A DNA stretch of 9,321 bases, taken from the NCBI GenBank assembly GCA_017629925.1, contig JAGBWH010000057.1, positions 1 through 9,321 of the forward strand, written 5' to 3'. Positions 1-7,065 of the stretch are shown piece after piece. The stretch's first letter is position 1; each line of letters begins with the position of its first letter. The stretch comes from Clostridia bacterium (GTDB lineage: Bacteria > Bacillota > Clostridia > Oscillospirales > CAG-272). The notes under the pieces were generated by a model that did no database searches, was not told the DNA's origin, and saw only the letters and a program-made list of their open reading frames with translations. A program made the position numbers and the translations under genes.

Positions 1-870
1 GGCTCTCAAAATACTGATGCTTGCACCTGTCATTACACAATAAAAGCCAACAAACAAGCAGCAAAATAGGTTGGAAAAATGAAGTCCCAAGCGTAGTTTT
101 GAGAAAATACGGCGCAAAAAGGCGGTTAGCACCATAAGATGAAGTCCGCTGATGGCAAGCAGATGGCTGATGCCCGCACGGCGAAACTCCGCGGTGATAT
201 GCCCTGGCAATTCCCCTTTTTCGCCCAGTAGTAAAGCATTAAATAAATGACCGCTTTCTTTTGGATACATTTCGCTCATTTTGAGAGCAAGGATTTGGCG
301 AAATTTTGCCAAGTGATAGGAAAGTGAAAAGGTGGTTTTTAGCACCTTCATTTCCCCTAATGGTGTGACTTCTGCCACAGCCCCATCAGCCAAATCATAG
401 ATATCATTTTCGTCGCTGACACTCATAGAGCGTATATAGCCACTAAAAGAGATGACATCTCCCACCTCAATTGCAGAGGACGAAAACTGTGTGGCTTTGG
501 CTTTATAATGCACCTTTTCACCATCAATGGTTTGGAGTTTTATCGTATAGCGGGTCGCTTGCCCCGTGCTGTATGTCTCCACCACTTTTCCGCTTAGGGT
601 ATGCGGTGTGTCGGAGAGGCGGTTTATGTTTTGTTTTGGCAACTCAAAAAAGAAGAATTGTAGTAGCAAACTCAAAGCAAAAATCATCGCAAAGGCAAGG
701 CAAAGCAATGTCATTTTTCGGTCTTTTCTGTATGTAAAGACAAATACTACCAAAAGCGACAATCCAAGTACCGCAAGGCACATCCAAACCTGCAAAAACG
801 CCACGGCAACCGTGCTTGCCAGCACAAACAACCCCAAAAGGCAGAGCGGTCTGTTTTTGATAAGATGCAT
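1..870 (-). CDS. comEC: ComEC/Rec2 DNA-uptake channel, N-terminal part (runs off the window at base 1)
   Basis: ComEC is the inner-membrane channel through which single-stranded DNA enters during natural transformation. The 290 codons visible here start at ATG 870-868 and are still open at base 1. Three hydrophobic segments at about residues 9-25, 29-46 and 54-75 are followed by a soluble region (about 80-175) matching the DUF4131/OB-like part of the family. Then comes the start of the Competence domain, with the signature AGISHLLAISGLHL at 232-245 and MTGASISILRA at 280-290. Typical ComEC proteins have 600-800 residues, so more than half is outside. The start lies 4 nt after the rarA stop. 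I see no good Shine-Dalgarno before it, so translation probably depends on coupling to rarA. Whether the organism is transformable cannot be judged from this gene alone; ComEC is widespread in bacteria not known to be competent. The family call is firm. Confidence 0.93.
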   Translation of the reverse strand, partial: MHLIKNRPLCLLGLFVLASTVAVAFLQVWMCLAVLGLSLLVVFVFTYRKDRKMTLLCLAFAMIFALSLLLQFFFFELPKQNINRLSDTPHTLSGKVVETYSTGQATRYTIKLQTIDGEKVHYKAKATQFSSSAIEVGDVISFSGYIRSMSVSDENDIYDLADGAVAEVTPLGEMKVLKTTFSLSYHLAKFRQILALKMSEMYPKESGHLFNALLLGEKGELPGHITAEFRRAGISHLLAISGLHLMVLTAFLRRIFSKLRLGLHFSNLFCCLFVGFYCVMTGASISILRA

Positions 871-874
871 AGCG

Positions 875-2107
875 TTATTTTTTGAACGCGGAACGAATCA
901 TTTGATAGTAGGCAAGCGCAGTTTGCTCGGTTTTATTATCACCAAACTGATAATAGTGCTTGTCTTTGACATCATCGGGCAGATATTGTTGAGGGCAATA
1001 GTGGTGGGGGAAATCATGAGGATAAGTATAGCCTTGGAACAAAGGGGCGCGTAGGTGATGTGGAATATCCGTACCCTTTCCGGCATCGATATCGGCTTTG
1101 GCAGAAGCATAAGCCATGTATGAAGCATTGGACTTTGGTGCGGTGGCAAGGGAAATGGTGGCATTTGCCAAGGGAATAGCCGCCTCGGGCAATCCTAAAT
1201 CTTTTGCACTTTCCACACAAGCGCGTGTGAGTACAGCCGCCATAGGCCATGCAAGCCCCACATCCTCTGAGGCGATCACTTGCAGACGTCTGCATGGAGA
1301 GAGAATATCTCCTCCCGCAAGCAATTTGGCAAGATAAAAAATCGCCGCATCAGGGTCAGAGCCACGAATGGATTTTTGCAGGCAAGAGAGCAGGTCATAA
1401 TGGGCGGTGCCATCTTTGTCAAATGCGCCGCTGAGTGTGGGCACAAATTGCTCTACCTCTTTTTCTGTAATCTCGCCTTGGCAAACAAAATACACTTGCT
1501 CCAGCACGCCAATGGCTTGTCGAACATCCCCACCGCAACGGCGCATGATGTCGATCAGCAGTTGGTCATCGACGGTCACTTCTTGGCTGAATTCTTGGTT
1601 CAAAACCGTCATCGCGCGCCTGAGTTGTTTTATCCCATCTTCAGGCTTTACAGGCTCAAAGGCAAACACAGAAGAGCGTGACAAAATCGCTTGATAAATA
1701 TACATATATGGGTTTTCTGTGGTGGAGGCAATCAGCGTTACTCTGCCGTCTTCCATATAGGAGAGAAGGGATTGTTGCTGTTTCTTATTAAAATATTGGA
1801 TTTCGTCCAAATAAATAAGAATACCCCCACGCCCAAACATACTGTCTGTGTCGGAGATGGCCTCTTTGATATCGGCAAGAGTAGCGGTTGTGGCGTTAAA
1901 TTTATAGAGTGTCATTGCGGATTTTTTTGCAATAATATTGGCAACGGTGGTTTTTCCCGTTCCGGGAGGGCCATAGAAAATCATATTGGGAATTCTGCCG
2001 TTTTCCAGCATTTTGCGAAGCACGCCATTTGCGCCTACCAGATGATGCTGACCTGCCACTTCATCCAAATTCTGCGGACGAATTCTATCTGCTAATGGTT
2101 GATTCAT
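875..2107 (-). CDS. rarA: Replication-associated recombination protein A (RarA/MgsA), AAA+ ATPase
   Basis: RarA is a clamp-loader-like AAA+ ATPase that acts at stalled or gapped replication forks and is related to eukaryotic WRNIP1. From ATG 2107 the protein has 410 residues, close to the usual 420-450. Visible motifs are Walker A GPPGTGKT (46-53), Walker B LIYLDEI (97-103), sensor 1 STTENP (128-133), the SRS arginine-finger segment near 144, and a sensor 2 segment GGDVRQAIG. The C-terminal half has the RarA tetramerisation signatures ASEDVGLA and NASYMAYASAKADI. The family's usual DEIHRFNK reads DEIQYFNK here, a mild variation. The start is ATG 2107, because a GAGG lies 6 nt upstream. A TTG at 2119 would extend the frame by four codons, but it overlaps that Shine-Dalgarno and is unlikely to be used. 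It sits 21 nt after recG and 4 nt before comEC in the same transcription unit. Confidence 0.96.
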   Translation of the reverse strand: MNQPLADRIRPQNLDEVAGQHHLVGANGVLRKMLENGRIPNMIFYGPPGTGKTTVANIIAKKSAMTLYKFNATTATLADIKEAISDTDSMFGRGGILIYLDEIQYFNKKQQQSLLSYMEDGRVTLIASTTENPYMYIYQAILSRSSVFAFEPVKPEDGIKQLRRAMTVLNQEFSQEVTVDDQLLIDIMRRCGGDVRQAIGVLEQVYFVCQGEITEKEVEQFVPTLSGAFDKDGTAHYDLLSCLQKSIRGSDPDAAIFYLAKLLAGGDILSPCRRLQVIASEDVGLAWPMAAVLTRACVESAKDLGLPEAAIPLANATISLATAPKSNASYMAYASAKADIDAGKGTDIPHHLRAPLFQGYTYPHDFPHHYCPQQYLPDDVKDKHYYQFGDNKTEQTALAYYQMIRSAFKK

Positions 2108-2113
2108 AGGATA

Positions 2114-2117
2114 CCTC
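2114..2117 (-). promoter_or_regulatory. Ribosome binding site deciding the rarA start
   Basis: GAGG on the minus strand, 6 nt before ATG 2107-2105. It overlaps the upstream in-frame TTG at 2119 and so argues for the ATG as the true start. Confidence 0.75.
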
Positions 2118-2128
2118 AACGTATATTT

Positions 2129-4294
2129 TTAAGAAATTGTAGTTGACTCAAGCGTAAATACTCGTGCCACTTCCCGTGCCAACGCTTGATGTTCGGGCAG
2201 GGAAAGGTAGGGGTCTTTTAGAAGCAATAAATGTCCCGCGGCAAAGGCTTGTGATAAAAGATTGGCGTCGCTGCAACAACGCGCAAGCGTCAGGGAAAGC
2301 CCTCCGCTTTGTCTGACAGCATTGTCTCCAAGGGAGGCAAAGAAGTCGCCGGGGCCTCGTAGCTCCAAATCTTTTTCGGCAATTTGATAGCCGTCGTAGC
2401 ATTGTTTCATTGTGGACAATCTTGCTATTGCATTCTCGCCCTTGCAATCTGAAACCAAGACGCAATAGGATTTGCGACGACCTCTGCCCACGCGACCTCT
2501 TAATTGGTGAAGTTGTGATAGCCCGAATCGCTCTGCATTCTCTACAATCATGAGTGTGGCATTGGGAACATTCACACCTACTTCAATGACCGTGGTGGAA
2601 ACGAGGATGTCAATTTTGCCTTGGCTAAACTCCGCCATGACATAGTCTTTTTCTTGACTCTTCATTTGCCCATGGAGCAAAGCGACTTTGAATTCCGGGA
2701 AAATATCTTCTGCCAAGTTTTTTGCATAGGATATGGCATCTTTTAGCGGTGAACGCTCTTGCGCAGAGCTTAAGATGTCTTCAAGATAAACTTCTTCAAA
2801 TTCTTCGGTTTGGTCGGTTTCTGTGTTTTTAAGACCAATAGAGGGACAGACAACATACACTTGTCCACCCGCTTCAAATTGCTTTCGCATAAAGGCGTGT
2901 AGGCGTGTTTTGAAACTGCTGTCCACCACATATGTGTCTACTCTTTGTCTGCCTGGGGGCATCTCATCGAGTTTTGACACAGACAAGTCACCATAAATGG
3001 CGAGTGCAAGTGTACGAGGAATAGGGGTTGCACTCATGACAAGCAAGTGCGTCATTCTTGACTTTTCTTGCAGTTCTGCTCTTTGCATGACACCAAATCT
3101 GTGTTGCTCATCTGTAATCATAAGACCGGGCTTTTCAAAGGTCACGCCTTTTTGAAGTAGCGCATGAGTGCCAATAATGACGTCGATATGCTCACCCTCG
3201 CCGCGCAAATCCGAATAGATTTTTCTTTTTTCTGCGGCGCTGGTTTGCCCTGTGAGCAACACCACACGAAATCCAAGTGAAGTGAGAAGCGGAGAGAGTT
3301 CTTCGTAGTGCTGGTTGGCTAAAATGCTCGTGGGAACCATGATAGCGGTTTGCAGACCATTTTTTGCTGTGAGATAAGCCGCAGCCGCCGCACAAACCGT
3401 TTTGCCGGAGCCTACGTCACCGATTAAAATACGGCGCATGGGCACGGTGGCACCATCGTCCTGACTTGTGGTCATGTCGGAGGTGATTTCTTCAATGGTG
3501 CGCTTTTGTGCTCCGGTCAGCGAGAAGGGGATTTTTTGATAGAACGGCGTCATATCCACTCTTTCACATCTTTGTGCTGTCAATTTAGCGTGTTCGCTTT
3601 TTGAAAGAGAAATGCCAATGCCCATGCAAAACAGCTCATCAAACATGACTTTTTCTAACGCCATTTGCAGAGACTGTGCATCTCTTGGGAAATGAATGGT
3701 TTTCATCGCCCACGAAAGGGTAGGGAGATGCTCGGCTTGGCGTATATCCTCAGGGAGTATGTCGACCAGTGAAGGCAACACCGCATGAACAGCTTCCTCG
3801 ATTAAGGTGGATAATACTTTTTGAGACAAACCTTCACACAGACGATAACGGGGAACAAGATCGGGGAGCACAACATCAGGGGTGATGTGTTCAAAAGAGG
3901 GAGAGGAGATTTGCCAGCGATTTTTTTTGGAGTGAACTCTCCCCCAAAACCGATAGGTTTCGCCAAGTGTGATTTGTTGGCTAATATAATCTTGATTAAA
4001 AAATACAACTTCAACCGAGCCGCTTTCATCCGCTGCTCTGAAGGTGGTTAAGTGCATACCACCGCGCAGGCGTGCTACTCTCGGTTGAGTGACCACGCGC
4101 AAAACATAAGCGGCACAAATACCATCAATGCCTTCTTTTAATGTTTTGATGTGGCCTCTGTCTTCATAGGTGCGAGGAAAATGATAGAGCAGATCGCGAA
4201 TGGTAGAAATACCTAATTTTTGCAGAGCTTCGCCTTTTTTAGGGCCAACGCCTTTTAACTTGCGAACGCTGTCCTCTGGCAAGATAGCCGGCAT
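2129..4294 (-). CDS. recG: ATP-dependent DNA helicase RecG
   Basis: RecG is a superfamily 2 translocase that remodels stalled forks, D-loops, R-loops and Holliday junctions. The protein has 721 residues from ATG 4294. An N-terminal helix-hairpin-helix-like segment contains KLKGVGPKKGEALQKLGI (12-29), and the wedge/OB domain follows (about 58-140). Within it, FFNQDY places F99 and Y103 four residues apart, like the base-stacking aromatics described in Thermotoga RecG. Helicase motifs are Walker A GDVGSGKT (292-299), DEQH (395-398), SATPIPRT (421-428), TTVIEVGVNVPNA (567-579) and QLRGRVGRG (597-605), then the C-terminal DLELRGPGDFF. The segment between VCP and LLHGQM is about two dozen residues longer than in E. 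coli. The frame is open upstream to 4429, but that part is AT-rich with no conserved content. A strong GGAGGAGG 5 nt before ATG 4294 settles the start. First gene of the recG-rarA-comEC unit. Confidence 0.97.
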   Translation of the reverse strand: MPAILPEDSVRKLKGVGPKKGEALQKLGISTIRDLLYHFPRTYEDRGHIKTLKEGIDGICAAYVLRVVTQPRVARLRGGMHLTTFRAADESGSVEVVFFNQDYISQQITLGETYRFWGRVHSKKNRWQISSPSFEHITPDVVLPDLVPRYRLCEGLSQKVLSTLIEEAVHAVLPSLVDILPEDIRQAEHLPTLSWAMKTIHFPRDAQSLQMALEKVMFDELFCMGIGISLSKSEHAKLTAQRCERVDMTPFYQKIPFSLTGAQKRTIEEITSDMTTSQDDGATVPMRRILIGDVGSGKTVCAAAAAYLTAKNGLQTAIMVPTSILANQHYEELSPLLTSLGFRVVLLTGQTSAAEKRKIYSDLRGEGEHIDVIIGTHALLQKGVTFEKPGLMITDEQHRFGVMQRAELQEKSRMTHLLVMSATPIPRTLALAIYGDLSVSKLDEMPPGRQRVDTYVVDSSFKTRLHAFMRKQFEAGGQVYVVCPSIGLKNTETDQTEEFEEVYLEDILSSAQERSPLKDAISYAKNLAEDIFPEFKVALLHGQMKSQEKDYVMAEFSQGKIDILVSTTVIEVGVNVPNATLMIVENAERFGLSQLHQLRGRVGRGRRKSYCVLVSDCKGENAIARLSTMKQCYDGYQIAEKDLELRGPGDFFASLGDNAVRQSGGLSLTLARCCSDANLLSQAFAAGHLLLLKDPYLSLPEHQALAREVARVFTLESTTIS

Positions 4295-4299
4295 ATTTT

Positions 4300-4307
4300 C
4301 CTCCTCC
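4300..4307 (-). promoter_or_regulatory. Strong ribosome binding site of recG
   Basis: GGAGGAGG on the minus strand, 5 nt before ATG 4294-4292. It decides the recG start against the longer open frame reaching 4429. Confidence 0.9.
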
Positions 4308-4336
4308 TTTTGAAAATTTGCATAATACACATGTAT

Positions 4337-4365
4337 ATCATACACCTTTTTGTGGGATTTTTCAA
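4337..4365 (-). promoter_or_regulatory. Sigma-A-type promoter for recG-rarA-comEC
   Basis: On the minus strand, -35 TTGAAA (4365-4360), a 17-nt spacer, and -10 TATGAT (4342-4337), each one mismatch from consensus. Transcription would begin near 4330, giving a recG leader of about 35 nt that contains only the ribosome binding site. No operator was recognised with confidence. Confidence 0.75.
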
Positions 4366-4437
4366 GTCTTTTATTTCGATAGAACAAAAACCTTATCTTC
4401 AGCAAAATAAAAATATATATATTGTGCAACTTTTATA

Positions 4438-4466
4438 TTTACTTTTAAGTTAAGATGTGTTATAAT
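4438..4466 (+). promoter_or_regulatory. Extended -10 sigma-A-type promoter for the gdpP operon
   Basis: -35 TTTACT (4438-4443, four of six consensus bases), a 17-nt spacer, and a perfect -10 TATAAT (4461-4466) preceded by TG at 4458-4459, an extended -10. The region upstream is A/T tracts (4401-4440) that could act as UP-element DNA and lies between the two divergent promoters. The predicted start of transcription is near 4473, giving a leader of about 100 nt. Confidence 0.75.
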
Positions 4467-4484
4467 GATATATAATTAGATAAA

Positions 4485-4538
4485 TATTGCTTTTTGATCG
4501 GTGAAATATATGCACCACATAAAAAAAGCATCGCAATA
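4485..4538 (+). other. Possible stem-loop in the gdpP leader RNA
   Basis: TGCTTTTT (4488-4495) is complementary to AAAAAGCA (4523-4530). Inside it GGTG (4500-4503) can pair with CACC (4513-4516). An alternative outer pairing is TATTGC (4485-4490) with GCAATA (4533-4538). The pairings are partly exclusive and mostly A-U, so stability is modest. There is no U-tract after it, so it is not a terminator. It matches no riboswitch class I recognise. Function unknown. Confidence 0.3.
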
Positions 4539-4546
4539 AAAAAAAA

Positions 4547-4577
4547 GGAGGATGTACTTTCAAGTACATACGACATG
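4547..4577 (+). promoter_or_regulatory. gdpP ribosome binding site separated from its start by a perfect hairpin
   Basis: A strong GGAGG (4547-4551, within an A-rich AAAAGGAGG context) lies 23 nt before the only plausible gdpP start, ATG 4575. The 18 nt at 4552-4569 form a perfect inverted repeat, ATGTACTT-TC-AAGTACAT. As RNA it would give a 7-bp stem with a 4-nt loop, or nominally 8 bp around 2 nt. Folding removes these 18 nt and leaves ACGAC, 5 nt, between GGAGG and ATG, which is normal spacing. No other Shine-Dalgarno-like sequence lies closer. The inverted repeat could instead be a protein-binding operator about 80 nt downstream of the predicted transcription start. Confidence 0.6.
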
Positions 4578-6569
4578 AAACACACAGACGATTACAAAAA
4601 TGCACTCAATCGTATCGCCACAGGCAAGGACATGGCCGTTTATATGTTAATGGGCTGTGGAGTGATTGCCCTTTGCGTGATATGGTATGCAGCGTTTAAT
4701 ATTGGCGGTTGGATTCCTGCCGGTTGCGCATTGCTTCTGTATTTAGGTACAATCGCTTGGTGGACGGCACATCGTATTCAAAGAGACGCAGGCATTCCGG
4801 ATTTCACACTCAGTGCGGAACTGGAATCTACGCTCGGTAATTGGATGCAGAGTATGTATCTGCCTTCACTCATTTGCACCGATACAGGCCTGCTCGTTTG
4901 GAAAAACGACGCATTTGCCGCTTGCTTTAACCATCCCCCCGTGCAAGGCGATGATATCACTGCCATTATCCCCTTAAGCGATGCGAACCGTCGCATCAAT
5001 ATGGGAGACAAGGTGTATAAAGCCATCTCTACCCGCGTGCCTGTGGGGGAGAAAAACTACATTTTCGTCCAAATGCAAGACATCAGCGATCTCCGAGCCT
5101 CCGAAAAGGCATACGATGACGACCGTATGGCAATCGGCTTTATCACCATTGATAACCTGCAAGATGCGATGCAATACGCCACTGAAAACGTCAACGACAC
5201 ACTCCTCGAAGTTGACACCAAACTTCGTCGTTGGGCGATGAAAAACAACTGCATTTTGCTGGCATACGACACGGATAAATATATGCTCTTGCTCGATACC
5301 AAACAGCTTATGGCGTGCATGGAAGACCGTTTTTCCGTGCTCGATGAAATTAGAAGCACCCACGTAGGTGATGGTATCTCCATTACTGTCTGTATGGGTA
5401 TTGCTCGTGTTGGCGGATCTCTGGCTGACCGCGAAAGAGCCGCAGAAGCCGCCCACGAAATGGCATTGCAAAGAGGTGGTGACCAGGTCGTAGTGAAGAA
5501 TGGTACGGCAGTAGAGTTCTTTGGTGGTCGTACCAAAGCGGTATATAAACGTACCAACGTGAAGGCCCGTGTGTTTTCCACTCAGCTTTGTGCAGAAATC
5601 TCTCGTGCCTCTAACGTCGTGATCATGGGCCACCGCTGGGGCGACCATGACTCTGTCGGTGCCGCCGTGGGTATGGCAAAACTCGTCCGTATGTGTGGTG
5701 TGAAATATCATATCGTCTATTCTAAAGATGATAAAAACACCGCTCCCAATATTGCCTTTGCCAGACAAATGGATGAATATAAAGACGCCTTTGTCACAGG
5801 GGCAAGAGCTGCTGAATTGCTCGGCTCGAAATCACTGCTTATTGTGGTGGACGTAAGCAACTCCGAGCATTTTGAAGTGCCTGGTCTTGTGCATCATGCC
5901 CCCGGCATTGTCATCGTTGACCACCACATTCAGCCCAAAGAATTGGCGTCTAATGTCAAATTGGCATATATTGAGCCTTCCGCTTCCTCAACTTCTGAGC
6001 TTGTCACGGAATTTTTGGAATTCGGTCTCAATGTTAAAGCCCTCCATAAAGTGGAAGCCGAATTGCTCTTCTCAGGTATTGTGCTCGATACCAAGCAATT
6101 CTCTAAAAACACAGGCCCCAGAACTTTCGCCGCCGCTCAATATTTGAGAGGGCAGGGCGCAGGCTCTCCTGATGCGATAGACCTATACCGTTTTGACCTC
6201 GACGACTTCACAAAAGAAGCACGTTTCCTCTCTAATGTGGAAATTTATAGAAACAAAGTGGCTATTTGCAGTTGCGATAAAGACACAGATGAAACCTACC
6301 GTGTGATTGCTGCTAAGGTATCCGATAAACTGCTTACCATCAAGCACGTAGAAGCGTCATTCGTTTTGGTGCGACTGGGGGATGTGATTTCCGTATCCGC
6401 TCGTTCCACTGGTAATATCAATGTCCAACTCATTATGGAAAATTGTGGTGGCGGTGGGCACTTTGACATGGCAGGCACTCAATTCAGGGATAAAACCATG
6501 AAAGAAGCGCAACAAATCGTGACTCGTGCCATTTCTGCATATTTGAAGAGTATTGAGGACGAAGAGTAA
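4575..6569 (+). CDS. gdpP: Cyclic-di-AMP phosphodiesterase GdpP (PAS / degenerate GGDEF / DHH-DHHA1)
   Basis: GdpP (YybT family) hydrolyses the second messenger c-di-AMP to pApA and so affects osmotic, cell-wall and DNA-damage responses. From ATG 4575 it has 664 residues, the usual size. Two membrane segments (about 20-42 and 45-64) are followed by a PAS-like region (about 80-175) and a degenerate GGDEF domain (about 185-315), where DTDKY at 232-236 replaces the SGDEF-type loop, as is typical of the family. The DHH domain has GHRWGDHDS (352-360, metal ligands H353, D357, D359), D426 in VVDVS, DHH at 449-451, and D505 in GIVLDTKQF. The DHHA1 end carries [12 protein letters not shown] (625-636). 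All expected catalytic residues are present, so it should be active. The frame is open upstream to a TTG at 4494, but nothing there is conserved. First gene of the plus-strand operon, 40 nt before rplI. Its leader is unusual (see the ribosome binding site entry). Confidence 0.96.
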   Translation: MKHTDDYKNALNRIATGKDMAVYMLMGCGVIALCVIWYAAFNIGGWIPAGCALLLYLGTIAWWTAHRIQRDAGIPDFTLSAELESTLGNWMQSMYLPSLICTDTGLLVWKNDAFAACFNHPPVQGDDITAIIPLSDANRRINMGDKVYKAISTRVPVGEKNYIFVQMQDISDLRASEKAYDDDRMAIGFITIDNLQDAMQYATENVNDTLLEVDTKLRRWAMKNNCILLAYDTDKYMLLLDTKQLMACMEDRFSVLDEIRSTHVGDGISITVCMGIARVGGSLADRERAAEAAHEMALQRGGDQVVVKNGTAVEFFGGRTKAVYKRTNVKARVFSTQLCAEISRASNVVIMGHRWGDHDSVGAAVGMAKLVRMCGVKYHIVYSKDDKNTAPNIAFARQMDEYKDAFVTGARAAELLGSKSLLIVVDVSNSEHFEVPGLVHHAPGIVIVDHHIQPKELASNVKLAYIEPSASSTSELVTEFLEFGLNVKALHKVEAELLFSGIVLDTKQFSKNTGPRTFAAAQYLRGQGAGSPDAIDLYRFDLDDFTKEARFLSNVEIYRNKVAICSCDKDTDETYRVIAAKVSDKLLTIKHVEASFVLVRLGDVISVSARSTGNINVQLIMENCGGGGHFDMAGTQFRDKTMKEAQQIVTRAISAYLKSIEDEE

Positions 6570-6609
6570 ACCAAATCTCACAACTAACTCAAAGGAGAAT
6601 ATAAATCGT

Positions 6610-7053
6610 ATGAAAGTTATCTTGTTAGCCGACGTAAAAGGTCAAGGCAAAAAAGACCAAATCATTGAAGTATCTGATGGATATGCCCGCAATTTCTTGT
6701 TTCCTAAAAAATTAGCCATTATGGCGGATGCCAAAGCCACAAATGACCTTATGGGCAAACGCGCATCTGCTGCTCACAAAATTGAAGAAGAAAGAAAAGC
6801 CGCTAAAGCTACGGCAGAGCAACTGAGCAAACTGGATGTGACCATCTCCGCTGCGATTGGTGCAGATGGTAGACTGTATGGTGCCATCACCGCCAAAGAT
6901 ATCGCAGAGGCAGTAGCCGCACTCGGTTGTGTGATAGATAAGCGCAAAATTCAGCTCGACGCCCCCCTCAAGGCCATTGGCGTCTATGAAATCAAAGTGA
7001 AACTATATGAAGATATAGTGGGTACGATTAAAGTCACGGTTATACAAAAGTAA
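6610..7053 (+). CDS. rplI: Large-subunit ribosomal protein bL9
   Basis: bL9 is an elongated protein of the 50S subunit that binds 23S rRNA near the base of the L1 stalk and affects reading-frame fidelity. The 147 residues match the usual length of about 148. The N-terminal domain has [20 protein letters not shown] and [13 protein letters not shown] (24-36). A charged connecting helix (about 41-75) follows, then the C-terminal rRNA-binding domain with [19 protein letters not shown] (84-102) and DKRKIQL (110-116). The common VKLHPEV reads VKLYEDI, with Y133 in place of the frequent histidine. The start at ATG 6610 is set by the conserved MKVILL. An AAAGGAG at 6591-6597 lies 12 nt upstream, rather long spacing. 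Position between gdpP and dnaB is the common Firmicutes order. Confidence 0.98.
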   Translation: MKVILLADVKGQGKKDQIIEVSDGYARNFLFPKKLAIMADAKATNDLMGKRASAAHKIEEERKAAKATAEQLSKLDVTISAAIGADGRLYGAITAKDIAEAVAALGCVIDKRKIQLDAPLKAIGVYEIKVKLYEDIVGTIKVTVIQK

Positions 7054-7065
7054 TTTGGAGGCATC

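Noticed and set aside
566..1054. 162-codon open frame on the plus strand, opposite comEC and the rarA 3' end
   Set aside because: It is antisense to two genes with clear conserved motifs, has no family-like content, and I see no ribosome binding site that would favour it.
2107..2129. Terminator between recG and rarA
   Set aside because: The 21-nt gap has no inverted repeat; the T run there is short and not preceded by a stem.
4324..4336. Short imperfect palindrome ATACA-CA-TGTAT near the recG transcription start
   Set aside because: The arms are only 5 bp in very AT-rich DNA, with no second copy at the gdpP promoter. It is not enough to call an operator.
4411..4421. Alternating AT run as a replication origin or unwinding element, given nearby dnaB
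   Set aside because: It is a single short AT run with no DnaA boxes found around it. It is better explained as promoter-upstream A/T DNA.
4295..4429. 45-codon N-terminal extension of recG
   Set aside because: It is AT-rich, covers the recG promoter, and lies upstream of a near-perfect ribosome binding site that serves ATG 4294.
4494..4574. 27-codon N-terminal extension of gdpP from a TTG
   Set aside because: It has lysine-rich, low-complexity content, no ribosome binding site before the TTG, and would translate through the GGAGG. ATG 4575 is the better start.
4473..4574. c-di-AMP (ydaO-type) riboswitch in the gdpP leader
   Set aside because: The leader is too short, and I cannot find the conserved core of that class. 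Proposing it from the gene's function alone is not justified.
4974..5768. 264-codon open frame on the minus strand inside gdpP
   Set aside because: It lies wholly opposite the GGDEF and DHH domains of gdpP and is rich in His, Thr and Val as expected from reversed codons. It has no recognisable domain.
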